This document shows, piece after piece, positions 8,338 to 14,912 of a stretch of DNA of 22,568 bases; position 1 is the first letter of the stretch, and every line of letters begins with the position of its first letter. The position numbers and the translations under genes were made by a program. The notes under the pieces are model-generated. The model saw nothing but the letters and a program-made list of their open reading frames with translations. It was not told the DNA's origin and searched no databases. Origin of the DNA: Bacteroidales bacterium UBA1182 (GTDB taxonomy: Bacteria > Bacteroidota > Bacteroidia > Bacteroidales > Bacteroidaceae); the NCBI GenBank assembly GCA_002310015.1, contig DBYQ01000091.1, positions 463 to 23,030 of the forward strand, written 5' to 3'.

Positions 8338-8510
8338 GGAAATAGAGGGGAAGTACCCTCTGGGACATTGCCCTCCCACAACTAAAAATATCTATTCCGA
8401 AACTTTAGGAGTAAACTCCACGTTCCAGAATAGATATTTTTAGTTGCGGGCCCCTCCCACTGGTCTCGCGTGGGTGCGAGAGTCCCAGAGGGTACTTCCC
8501 CTCTATTTCC
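8338..8510. repeat. Nested inverted-repeat element, copy 1 (structured repeat or RNA)
   Basis: The outer arms 8338-8366 and 8482-8510 are a perfect 29-bp inverted repeat. Inside lie CCCTCCCA (8371-8378), a perfect 19-bp inner hairpin (8379-8397 with 8428-8446) whose loop holds GGAGT-AA-ACTCC (8408-8419), then CGGGCCCCTCCC (8447-8458) and a hairpin TCTCGC/GCGAGA (8464-8469 with 8476-8481). The loop GTGGG (8470-8474) can also pair with CCCAC (8456-8460). The same plan recurs at 18298-18429. It lies between the convergent ends of the PII-like gene and thiL. It could end transcription in both directions, but is far larger than a normal terminator. No ORF of interest is inside. Confidence 0.9.
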
Positions 8511-8586
8511 ACTCACAGGGATACCTTTCTGCAAGGTTTCCATCTAACTATTCCAAGGCATAAATAGGTTTCCAGTTGTACTGTTT

Positions 8587-9642
8587 TCAAAGGTTACTTG
8601 TCCACCCCTGGGCCTTAAGCTCAACCTCCTGGCCGGATTTGGTTACAAGGTGGCGGCCCAGTTCTGGACGGGTCATATGCCCAATCAGTTTGACGTCCTT
8701 GAGCTGGATGACCTTGTCGTGGTCGGTCAGGGGTACGGTGAACAGAAGCTCGTAGTCCTCGCCTCCGTTGAGGGCACAGGTATATACATCCATATTGAGT
8801 TCCTCAGCCATTACTGCGGTCTGGTAATCTATGGGGATGCGTTCCTGATATACGCTGCAGCCGGTGTTGCTCTGCTTGCAGATGTGGATAAGTTCTGATG
8901 AGAGACCGTCGGATATATCCATCATGGAGGTGGGCTGTATTCCGGCTTCACGGAGTTCCTTAATGATATCACCACGTGCCTCGGGCTTGAGCTGACGCTC
9001 CAGCAGGTACTCCTTGCCTGCAAAATCGGGGTTGAACGGTTCATTGGCATTGTGCGGGGTGCTGTTGAATACGGCCTTTTCACGCTCCAACAGCTGGAGA
9101 CCCATATAGGCTGCGCCAAGATTGCCCGATACGCATATCAGGTCATTCTGTCCTGCTCCGTTGCGATATACAGCCTTGCCTTTTTCAGCCTCTCCTATAC
9201 ATGTTATGCTTATTGCGAGTCCTGTCAGTGACGATGTGGTGTCACCGCCCACAAGATCTACACCGTGACGCTGGCAGGCCAGCAGAATGCCGGCATAGAA
9301 ATCCTCCATGTCCTCAACGGAGAACCTCTTGCTCAGGGCAACAGAGACTGTCATCTGGCGTGGAGTACCGTTCATGGCATATATATCTGAAATATTTACC
9401 ATTGCACTTTTGTAGCCCAGATGTTTCAGTGGAACATATGTCAGGTCAAAATGTACACCTTCCATAAGCATATCGGTTGTTACGAGTACCTCCTTGTCAT
9501 TACCGGAGTAATCAAGCACTGCGCAGTCATCGCCTATACTATATAATGTGGAGCTGTTCTGGGGTTTTAGATCTTTTGTGAGGTGGTCTATCAGTCCGAA
9601 CTCTCCTAACTCTGATATCTCGGTGCGTTTTGCCTGTGACAT
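8587..9642 (-). CDS. thiL: Thiamine-monophosphate kinase
   Basis: ThiL phosphorylates thiamine monophosphate to thiamine diphosphate with ATP, the last step of cofactor synthesis in the cytoplasm. The 351-residue protein has the PurM/ThiL-type ATP-grasping architecture: SIGDDCAV (residues 36-42) with the metal-binding aspartates, TTDMLMEGVHF (55-65), NISDIYAMNG (83-92), VGGDTTSS (131-138), and MMDISDGLSSEL in the C-terminal domain. Length is normal. It starts 11 bp after the lpxK stop and is probably translated from the same minus-strand transcript. I see no TPP riboswitch in front of the pair, so thiamine control is not evident. The 3' end faces the repeat element at 8338-8510. Confidence 0.96.
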   Translation of the reverse strand: MSQAKRTEISELGEFGLIDHLTKDLKPQNSSTLYSIGDDCAVLDYSGNDKEVLVTTDMLMEGVHFDLTYVPLKHLGYKSAMVNISDIYAMNGTPRQMTVSVALSKRFSVEDMEDFYAGILLACQRHGVDLVGGDTTSSLTGLAISITCIGEAEKGKAVYRNGAGQNDLICVSGNLGAAYMGLQLLEREKAVFNSTPHNANEPFNPDFAGKEYLLERQLKPEARGDIIKELREAGIQPTSMMDISDGLSSELIHICKQSNTGCSVYQERIPIDYQTAVMAEELNMDVYTCALNGGEDYELLFTVPLTDHDKVIQLKDVKLIGHMTRPELGRHLVTKSGQEVELKAQGWTSNL

Positions 9643-9653
9643 ATTGTTTATGG

Positions 9654-10700
9654 TTATTTAAATGTTTCTATATGATTAAGGATTGTATCGTCAAATCCTT
9701 TTGCGTCGCGTAAGAATGCAGGTTTTACCGGCAGAATGAAAATCTTGGATTTAAGATTATCATCAAGGTCCATACCTGATAAACGGGCTGCATCCTTTGC
9801 AGTGGTTACTATTACCGATTCCTGCGGCATGCTTTTAAGACGGTGTTCCATCTCTGAGATATCGTTCCTACTGAAATCATGATGGTCAGGATAGGATAGC
9901 ATACTTACCTCCTTGTGGCTTTTGCGTAGTTGTGCCTCCATCGGGGCAGGATCGGCTATTCCGGTAAGGGCAAGCACCGGGCAATCCTGTGAAGGAACCG
10001 CAGATTTGCCGTCAAGCGGATACAGACTGCCGTATTCAAGGGTTGTAAAATATACTTTTTGCCCGGGACTTACCGCCAGTCTGGAGGCAAGGTCATCCAT
10101 TTCATTTGGACTCAAATCCTTGGGGCACTTGGTTACAACTATCATTTGTGCCCGGCGGCGGCACTTGGCGCTTTCACGCAGCCGGCCAGCCGGCAGCATG
10201 GCATCTTGAAGTATGTTGCGGTTGTAGTTTACCAGCAGTATGTTCAATGACGGATTTATCTTGCGGTGCTGGTAGGCGTCATCAAGAATAATTACTTGGG
10301 GAGAGCAGAGTTCTGAAAGACTTTTTATTCCTGTTGCCCTGTCCTCACATACCGCTACTGCAACATCTGGAAAACGGCGCTTGATCTGGAGAGGTTCATC
10401 GCCTATCAGGTTGCTGTCTGATTGGGCATCGGACAGAATGAAACCTTTTGTATGGCGTCCGTATCCGCGGCTCAGTATGGCTATGCGCATCCTGTCCTTA
10501 AGCAGGGCGGCAATGTATTCCGTGTGCGGAGTCTTGCCTGTACCGCCCACTGTGATGTTTCCAACGCAGATGACAGGTATGGGAAATGACACGCTTTTGA
10601 GCATCCCGCCATCATACATACGGTTTCTTAGGCCTGTGACAAGGCCGTAAAGCCACCCAATGGGACGAAAAACATTATAAATACGGAATGCAGGTTTCAT
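9654..10700 (-). CDS. lpxK: Tetraacyldisaccharide 4'-kinase (lipid A biosynthesis)
   Basis: LpxK adds the 4'-phosphate to the lipid A disaccharide precursor at the cytoplasmic face of the inner membrane. The 348-residue protein has an N-terminal amphipathic or membrane-associated segment (RIYNVFRPIGWLYGLVTGLRN) followed by the family P-loop GNITVGGTGKTP (residues 47-58). Later motifs include LSRGYGR, GDEP and ILDDAYQHRKI, as expected for LpxK. It heads a two-gene unit with thiL. A candidate TACTTTTG -7 box lies about 40 bp upstream on the minus strand. Its presence implies a Gram-negative organism making lipid A. Confidence 0.96.
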   Translation of the reverse strand: MKPAFRIYNVFRPIGWLYGLVTGLRNRMYDGGMLKSVSFPIPVICVGNITVGGTGKTPHTEYIAALLKDRMRIAILSRGYGRHTKGFILSDAQSDSNLIGDEPLQIKRRFPDVAVAVCEDRATGIKSLSELCSPQVIILDDAYQHRKINPSLNILLVNYNRNILQDAMLPAGRLRESAKCRRRAQMIVVTKCPKDLSPNEMDDLASRLAVSPGQKVYFTTLEYGSLYPLDGKSAVPSQDCPVLALTGIADPAPMEAQLRKSHKEVSMLSYPDHHDFSRNDISEMEHRLKSMPQESVIVTTAKDAARLSGMDLDDNLKSKIFILPVKPAFLRDAKGFDDTILNHIETFK

Positions 10701-10741
10701 TATCTCAGGATTATATTGTATCTTTGATAATCAATTCTCTA

Positions 10742-10749
10742 CAAAAGTA
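10742..10749 (-). promoter_or_regulatory. Candidate -7 box of the lpxK-thiL unit
   Basis: Read on the minus strand this is TACTTTTG, matching TAnnTTTG, and it ends 41 bp before the lpxK ATG. No clear TTTG -33 partner is seen at 19-22 bp spacing, so the call rests on the -7 box and position only. Confidence 0.35.
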
Positions 10750-10842
10750 TACAAAATAAAGAATATAGGGCGCATTTGGGGGGACTGGCTTTGGCTTGAT
10801 TGTGAAGAAGACAGCTTTTTTACATGTTTTAATAACCTTTGG

Positions 10843-10873
10843 TTGTTATATTCGCTAAAAATGTTGTAATTTG
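10843..10873 (+). promoter_or_regulatory. Candidate promoter of tRNA-Ser (-33 TTG, -7 TAATTTG)
   Basis: TTG at 10843-10845 and TAATTTG at 10867-10873 are separated by 21 bp, close to the usual Bacteroidetes -33/-7 spacing. The -7 box ends 38 bp before the mature tRNA 5' end, leaving room for a short leader removed by RNase P. Confidence 0.55.
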
Positions 10874-10911
10874 CGCCCGTTTTAGACGCTATGGGCAAAT
10901 AGTGCCTGAAG

Positions 10912-10999
10912 GGAAAGATGCTCGAGTGGTTGAAGAGGCACGCCTGGAAAGCGTGTATACGCCAAAAGCGTATCCGGGGTTCGAATCCCCGTCTTTCCG
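10912..10999 (+). tRNA. tRNA-Ser (anticodon GGA)
   Basis: An 88-base class II tRNA. The acceptor stem GGAAAGA (10912-10918) pairs with TCTTTCC (10992-10998), with discriminator base G10999. The anticodon loop CTGGAAA gives anticodon GGA, reading UCU and UCC serine codons. The long variable arm typical of serine tRNAs is present (TACGC-CAAAA-GCGTA), and the T arm is GGGG-TTCGAAT-CCCC. The three bases after the discriminator are CCT, so the terminal CCA is not fully encoded and must be added after transcription. The exbB gene starts only 57 bp downstream, with no hairpin terminator between them. Confidence 0.96.
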
Positions 11000-11056
11000 C
11001 CTAATAGACTGACTTAATTGAAAATAATAATAACTAACAACTAAAAATTATCTCAA

Positions 11057-11896
11057 ATGAAAAAGGTATTTGCATTCGTTGCAATGATGGGACTCCTTAC
11101 TTTCGGAGTTAACCAGACAATCAATGCTCAAGAGACAGCAGCACCTGCCGCAGAGGAGGTTGCTGAAGACAATTCTGCCGCAGACTCAGTAGCCGCAGCT
11201 GAACCGGTTGAAACTGAGGCCGCTGAAATTGAAGAGGCATCAGAAACAGAAGGTCAGGGCCTTCACAAGACAATCAAGACAAAGTTCATTGAGGGTAGCG
11301 CAGGCTTCATGTCACTCGTTGCCATCGCTATGATTTTCGGTCTTGCTCTCTGCATTGAGCGTATTATCTTCCTGAGCCTTTCAGAAATCAACAGCAAGAA
11401 GCTCCTTGAGGACATCCAGGCTGCTCTTGAGAACGGTGATGTAGAAGGTGCCAAGTCAATCTGCCGCGATACCCGTGGCCCTGTTGCTTCAATCTGCTAT
11501 CAGGGTATGATGAGAATCGATGAGGGTCTTGACGTTGTTGAGCGTTCAGTTATCTCTTACGGTAGCGTTCAGGCTTCTAACCTTGAGAAGAACCTTTCAT
11601 GGATTACCCTGTTCATCGCAATGTCTCCTTCACTTGGATTCTTGGGAACTGTGATCGGTATGGTACAGGCATTTGATGATATCCAGAAGGCTGGTGATAT
11701 TTCTCCGCAGGTTGTTGCCGGTGGTATGAAGGTTGCTCTTATCACAACTATCTTCGGTATTATCGTTGCTCTTATTCTTCAGGTGTTCTATAACTACATT
11801 TTGAGTAAGGTCGAAGCTCTTAACACAGATATGGAGGATTCTTCAGTATCTCTGCTCGACATCATCATGAAGTACAACCTGAAGTTCAAAAAGTAA
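11057..11896 (+). CDS. exbB: MotA/TolQ/ExbB proton-channel family protein with signal peptide and acidic N-terminal extension
   Basis: A 279-residue ExbB/TolQ-like subunit of a proton-driven motor that, with ExbD, powers TonB-type transport or a related process. Residues 1-24 form a signal peptide (KKVFAFVAMMGLLTFG, ending NAQ), then an Ala/Glu/Val-rich acidic stretch (26-66) that E. coli ExbB lacks. Core transmembrane helices lie near 82-106, 181-206 and 225-249, with the family motif PSLGFLGTVIGMVQAF (191-206) and GGMKVALITTIFGI after it. Codon use is simple and A/T-ended in places, in keeping with strong expression. It heads an operon with an unknown membrane protein and two exbD genes; no tonB is nearby. 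Confidence 0.92.
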   Translation: MKKVFAFVAMMGLLTFGVNQTINAQETAAPAAEEVAEDNSAADSVAAAEPVETEAAEIEEASETEGQGLHKTIKTKFIEGSAGFMSLVAIAMIFGLALCIERIIFLSLSEINSKKLLEDIQAALENGDVEGAKSICRDTRGPVASICYQGMMRIDEGLDVVERSVISYGSVQASNLEKNLSWITLFIAMSPSLGFLGTVIGMVQAFDDIQKAGDISPQVVAGGMKVALITTIFGIIVALILQVFYNYILSKVEALNTDMEDSSVSLLDIIMKYNLKFKK

Positions 11897-11908
11897 TAAA
11901 TCCCGATT

Positions 11909-12406
11909 ATGGAAAACGAGAATAAACAAATAAAGGCTTCCAAGTGGGCTCTGGGTATTCTCTTCGTACTTTCTGCCGCAGTTCTTGTAATGTTCTTCGG
12001 CGTAGGTTACGGAAATAAGACCTATCTCAATGGAAAGAACCAGATAGATCCCCAATATACCGGACTGCTGCTCATTTGGCTTTACGCTCTCGTAGGCCTG
12101 TGCATTCTGTCAGTACTCGGTTTCGGATTAGTTGCAGCTTTCAGAAACATGAAGGTTAAAGCTAAGGGTCAGAAGAAAACCGGATTTGCCGGATGGGTAT
12201 TCCTGTTCACTTTTGCCATCATAGCAGCTTCATATTTCCTGGCTGGCACAGATCCCGTATTGTTGGGTGACGGAAAGACATGGGCTACAGACGTAACTGA
12301 CCTTACATTGTCAGATGTCTGCCTTTACTCAATATACGCTCTGTTCTTAGGTGCTGTTCTGAGTGCTCTGCTCTCAATGTGCAACATATTCAAGGCAAGG
12401 AAGTAA
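11909..12406 (+). CDS. Four-helix membrane protein of unknown function in the exbB-exbD operon
   Basis: I do not recognise a named family. The 165-residue protein has four predicted transmembrane helices at about residues 13-33, 52-77, 94-112 and 134-160, joined by short loops. The N-terminus (MENENKQIKASK) is polar and charged, with no signal peptide. A Lys-rich loop (KVKAKGQKK) follows helix 2 and is probably cytoplasmic, and a loop carrying DPVLLGDGKTWATDVTD follows helix 3 and would be periplasmic. It starts 12 bp after exbB and ends 23 bp before exbD1, so it is probably co-transcribed and may be an accessory part of the motor complex. That role is inferred only from position. Confidence 0.85.
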   Translation: MENENKQIKASKWALGILFVLSAAVLVMFFGVGYGNKTYLNGKNQIDPQYTGLLLIWLYALVGLCILSVLGFGLVAAFRNMKVKAKGQKKTGFAGWVFLFTFAIIAASYFLAGTDPVLLGDGKTWATDVTDLTLSDVCLYSIYALFLGAVLSALLSMCNIFKARK

Positions 12407-12429
12407 TTTGATAAACTAAGGAAAGAGTT

Positions 12430-13032
12430 ATGGGAAAAGGTAAAAGAAAAGTTCCCGGACTTAACCAGTCTTCGACAGCGGATATCTCATTCATTCTGCT
12501 TATATTCTTCCTGGTTACCACATCTATGGATACAGATACGGGTCTTTCCCGTCGTCTCCCGGAGTGGGATCCTAATGTAGAGGAGCAGGAACTGACCGTC
12601 AAGGAGCGTAATGTTATGACGGTCAAGGTTAACATGAACAATGAGATCCTTGTCAAGAATGGAAAAATAAATCGACCGATTGATATTTCGGAACTTAAGG
12701 ATATCGCCAAGGAGTTTATTGCAAATCCTGATGATGATCCTAATCTTCCTGTCATAGAGCCGTATGACATTGAGGGTTATGGTACTGTCAATACCACCAT
12801 CAAGCATGTCATTTCTCTTCAGGCGGACCGAACCACCGGTTATGAGATTTATTTTAAAGTCCAGCATGAGCTGTCTAAGGCTTATACTGAGGTGAGAGAT
12901 GCTTGGGCAAAAAGGACTTTCGGTAAGCCACTTGCCGAATGTGATCCTAAGACTGAAGAGCCTGTTGTCAGAGCTGTGTATGCTTCCAAGATATCAGAAG
13001 CTAATCCTAAAGAATTCGGTACTGCACAATGA
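12430..13032 (+). CDS. exbD: ExbD/TolR family protein, first copy
   Basis: A 200-residue ExbD-like protein: a short basic cytoplasmic N-terminus, one transmembrane helix at about 15-33 (STADISFILLIFFLVTTSM) with the conserved proton-carrying Asp18, and a periplasmic domain. It is longer than classical ExbD (about 140 residues): an extra region around 85-135 (FIANPDDDPNLPVIEPYDIEG) and a C-terminal tail of about 40 residues are added. AAGGAAAG stands 6 bases before the ATG, one of the few good Shine-Dalgarno sites here. Its stop overlaps the next exbD start (ATGA), so the two copies are translationally coupled, consistent with a mixed ExbD oligomer. Confidence 0.93.
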   Translation: MGKGKRKVPGLNQSSTADISFILLIFFLVTTSMDTDTGLSRRLPEWDPNVEEQELTVKERNVMTVKVNMNNEILVKNGKINRPIDISELKDIAKEFIANPDDDPNLPVIEPYDIEGYGTVNTTIKHVISLQADRTTGYEIYFKVQHELSKAYTEVRDAWAKRTFGKPLAECDPKTEEPVVRAVYASKISEANPKEFGTAQ

Positions 13033-13505
13033 GTAAGTTTAGAAGTAACGGAAAAAGGGAAATGCCGGAGTTGAATACTTCGTCACTGCCTGATCTTATA
13101 TTCACTGTCTTGTTCTTCTTCATGATGGTAACATCCATGCGTGATGTTACTCCGTTGGTTGATGTTAAGACTCCGACAGGTGGATCTGAGATTGAGAAAC
13201 TTGAGAGAAAATCTTTGGTTTCACACATATATATCGGGCCTCCCGCAAAGCAGTTTCGTGCTACAATGGGTTCTGCGCCACGTATTCAGTTAAATGAAAA
13301 TTTTGCTGAAGTGGGAGCTATACGTGAATTCGTATCCACAGAGCGTGAGAGTATGTTTGAGAAGGATAAGCCTCTCATGAAGATGTCTCTTAAGATAGAC
13401 AAGAGTACTCATATGGGTATTGTAGATGATGTAAAGCTGGAGCTTCGTAAGGCAAAGGCTTTGAACATTGTCTATTCTGCCGCACAGGAAAAACCCAAGA
13501 ATTAA
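13029..13505 (+). CDS. exbD: ExbD/TolR family protein, second copy
   Basis: A 158-residue ExbD-like protein with basic N-terminus (MSKFRSNGKR), the family-type PELNTSSLPDLIFTVLFFFMMVTSM segment (residues 13-37) carrying the conserved Asp22, and a periplasmic domain of about 120 residues. It is clearly related to the copy just upstream but the two differ strongly outside the membrane helix, so they are probably distinct subunits rather than a recent duplication. Paired exbD genes behind one exbB are common in Bacteroidetes. Transcription should end at the hairpin at 13525-13556. Confidence 0.93.
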   Translation: MSKFRSNGKREMPELNTSSLPDLIFTVLFFFMMVTSMRDVTPLVDVKTPTGGSEIEKLERKSLVSHIYIGPPAKQFRATMGSAPRIQLNENFAEVGAIREFVSTERESMFEKDKPLMKMSLKIDKSTHMGIVDDVKLELRKAKALNIVYSAAQEKPKN

Positions 13506-13524
13506 CGTTTAATCGTTCCTATAT

Positions 13525-13556
13525 AAGAAAGGCTCCTTAATAAGGGAGCCTTTCTT
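13525..13556. terminator. Bidirectional terminator between exbD and folA
   Basis: A 12-bp perfect inverted repeat (13525-13536 with 13545-13556) with an 8-base loop. A-rich and T-rich ends make it work as an intrinsic terminator on either strand, which fits the convergent exbD (+) and folA (-) genes on either side. Confidence 0.88.
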
Positions 13557-13559
13557 GTC

Positions 13560-14048
13560 TTATTTGCGGTAAGTCAGGAATGTGTAGGGAAAAGGATTCT
13601 TTTCATCCGGATCGTGGTTCTCTTGGCTTACCAGTCTCCAACGGCCGTTGCTTATGTAATCAGGGAAAAATGTATCCGCTTGTGTAGGGGTGTCATGAAC
13701 CAGCGTTATCTCCAGTTCATCGGCCAGTTCCAGTGCCTGGGAATATATTTGTGCTCCACCTATAATGAAGACTTTCTCATCCGGTGTACAGTGTTCCAAT
13801 GCATCTGTTATGGAAGCATAGACCTCAGTTCCGGGGAAAGAGATACCTTGCTGGCGGGTAAGTATAATGTTACGGCGGTTGGGCAGGGCACCCTTGGGGA
13901 GTGACTCAAATGTCTTGCGCCCCATAAGGACGGTATGCCCTGTGGTGAGCGCTTTGAAGCGTTTGAGGTCGGCACTCAGATGATAGATTAAGTCCCCTTT
14001 ATAACCTATGGCTCTGTTTTGAGCTATTGCAACAATGATTGATATCAT
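13560..14048 (-). CDS. folA: Dihydrofolate reductase
   Basis: DHFR reduces dihydrofolate to tetrahydrofolate with NADPH in the cytoplasm, regenerating the cofactor oxidised by thymidylate synthase. The 162-residue protein has the catalytic acid Asp27 in the segment YHLSADLKRFK, the NADPH-binding LMGRKTFESLPKGALPNRRNIILTR, and FIIGGAQIYSQAL. The E. coli Pro21-Trp22 pair is replaced by Ile-Tyr, a variation in the substrate and trimethoprim pocket; I believe relatives vary here too, so I draw no resistance conclusion. The start overlaps the thyA stop (ATGA), so it is coupled to thyA. The stop is 3 bp from the shared terminator. Confidence 0.97.
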   Translation of the reverse strand: MISIIVAIAQNRAIGYKGDLIYHLSADLKRFKALTTGHTVLMGRKTFESLPKGALPNRRNIILTRQQGISFPGTEVYASITDALEHCTPDEKVFIIGGAQIYSQALELADELEITLVHDTPTQADTFFPDYISNGRWRLVSQENHDPDEKNPFPYTFLTYRK

Positions 14049-14839
14049 ACAGATACGTCGGCTTTGATGTGTGGATGCGGATCATAGCCCTCAAGCTGGA
14101 AATCCTCATACTTGAAGTCAAAGATGCTCTTGACATCAGGGTTGATAATCATCTTGGGCAGTGGGCGAGGCTCACGTGTAAGCTGCAGGCGCGCCTGTTC
14201 CAGATGGTTCAGATAGAGGTGGGTATCACCTGTGGTATGGATAAAATCACCTGGCTTGAGGCCGGTTACCTGTGCCATCATCATGGTGAGCAGGGCGTAT
14301 GATGCTATGTTGAACGGTACCCCCAGGAAACAGTCGGCACTGCGCTGATAGAGCTGGAGGCTCAGACGTCCGTTTGCCACATAGAACTGGAAAAAGGCGT
14401 GACAGGGTGGCAGGTTCATGTTCTTGAGGTCTGCCACGTTCCATGCACTCACAATTATGCGGCGTGAATCAGGATTATGCTTGATGGTCTCTACAGCCTC
14501 TGATATCTGGTCAATGAAACCTCCTTCATAATCGGGCCATGAGCGCCATTGATATCCGTAGATATGGCCTAAGTTGCCGTCAGGATCAGCCCACTCATTC
14601 CAGATACGTACGCCGCGCTCCTGCAACCAGTTTGCATTGGTGTTACCATCCAAGAACCAGAGCAGCTCATAAATGATGGATTTGAGATGCAGCTTCTTGG
14701 TGGTGAGTAGGGGGAATCCCTCCTCAAGGTTGAACCGCATCTGATGTCCGAACACGCTTATTGTGCCCGTTCCGGTGCGGTCACCTTTCTGTACTCCCTC
14801 GCGTAATATCCTGTCAAGCAGGTCCAGGTACTGTTTCAT
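14045..14839 (-). CDS. thyA: Thymidylate synthase (ThyA)
   Basis: ThyA methylates dUMP to dTMP using methylene-tetrahydrofolate, producing dihydrofolate, the substrate of the next gene product. The 264-residue length equals the E. coli enzyme. Visible motifs: RTGTGT near the start, the nucleophile Cys146 in NLPPCHAFFQFYV, the dUMP-binding LYQRSADCFLGVPFNIASYALL, and GDTHLYLNHLEQ. It is first in a thyA-folA unit with a 4-base overlap, the usual functional pairing. The 73-bp gap to the divergent rsmF-like gene holds candidate promoters for both directions. Confidence 0.98.
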   Translation of the reverse strand: MKQYLDLLDRILREGVQKGDRTGTGTISVFGHQMRFNLEEGFPLLTTKKLHLKSIIYELLWFLDGNTNANWLQERGVRIWNEWADPDGNLGHIYGYQWRSWPDYEGGFIDQISEAVETIKHNPDSRRIIVSAWNVADLKNMNLPPCHAFFQFYVANGRLSLQLYQRSADCFLGVPFNIASYALLTMMMAQVTGLKPGDFIHTTGDTHLYLNHLEQARLQLTREPRPLPKMIINPDVKSIFDFKYEDFQLEGYDPHPHIKADVSV

Positions 14840-14862
14840 CCTTATTTCTCTTTTCTTGTCTG

Positions 14863-14870
14863 CGAATATA
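14863..14870 (-). promoter_or_regulatory. Candidate -7 box of thyA-folA
   Basis: Read on the minus strand the bases are TATATTCG, one mismatch from TAnnTTTG, 23 bp before the thyA ATG. No convincing -33 element is visible, so confidence is low. Confidence 0.3.
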
Positions 14871-14884
14871 CTGATTTTTTGGCT

Positions 14885-14892
14885 TACCTTCG
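14885..14892 (+). promoter_or_regulatory. Candidate -7 box of the rsmF-like gene
   Basis: TACCTTCG differs from TAnnTTTG at one base and lies 20 bp before the ATG at 14913. If real, the leader would be about 15 bases. No clear -33 partner is seen. Confidence 0.35.
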
Positions 14893-14912
14893 CGTATTAA
14901 TTCAACTAAGGC

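Noticed and set aside
8064..8345. A 93-codon plus-strand frame overlapping the PII-like gene
   Set aside because: It is the +1 shadow of the PII-like gene, whose frame is supported by coupling to the pump stop and by PII-like pattern.
8378..8389. Shared ACAACTAAAAAT between the inner hairpin of copy 1 and the exbB leader near 11037-11048
   Set aside because: Short A/T-rich match with no matching partner strand near exbB; most likely chance.
8338..8510. Twister, HDV-like or other known ribozyme in the repeat elements
   Set aside because: The pseudoknot-like layout and GGGAGGG blocks invite comparison, but I could not place the twister conserved cleavage-site and AAGCCCGG segments, nor the HDV core, on either strand.
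8338..8510. Insertion sequence or MITE with target-site duplication
   Set aside because: No transposase remnant, no direct target duplication flanking the arms, and terminal arms differ completely between the two copies, unlike an ordinary MITE.
10719..10726. TATCTTTG on the plus strand upstream of the tRNA
   Set aside because: A perfect -7 box, but almost 190 bp before the tRNA, with no -33 partner and a closer promoter at 10843-10873; not called as a feature.
10701..10760. TPP riboswitch ahead of the lpxK-thiL unit
   Set aside because: The leader is short and A/T-rich and lacks the conserved thi-box segments.
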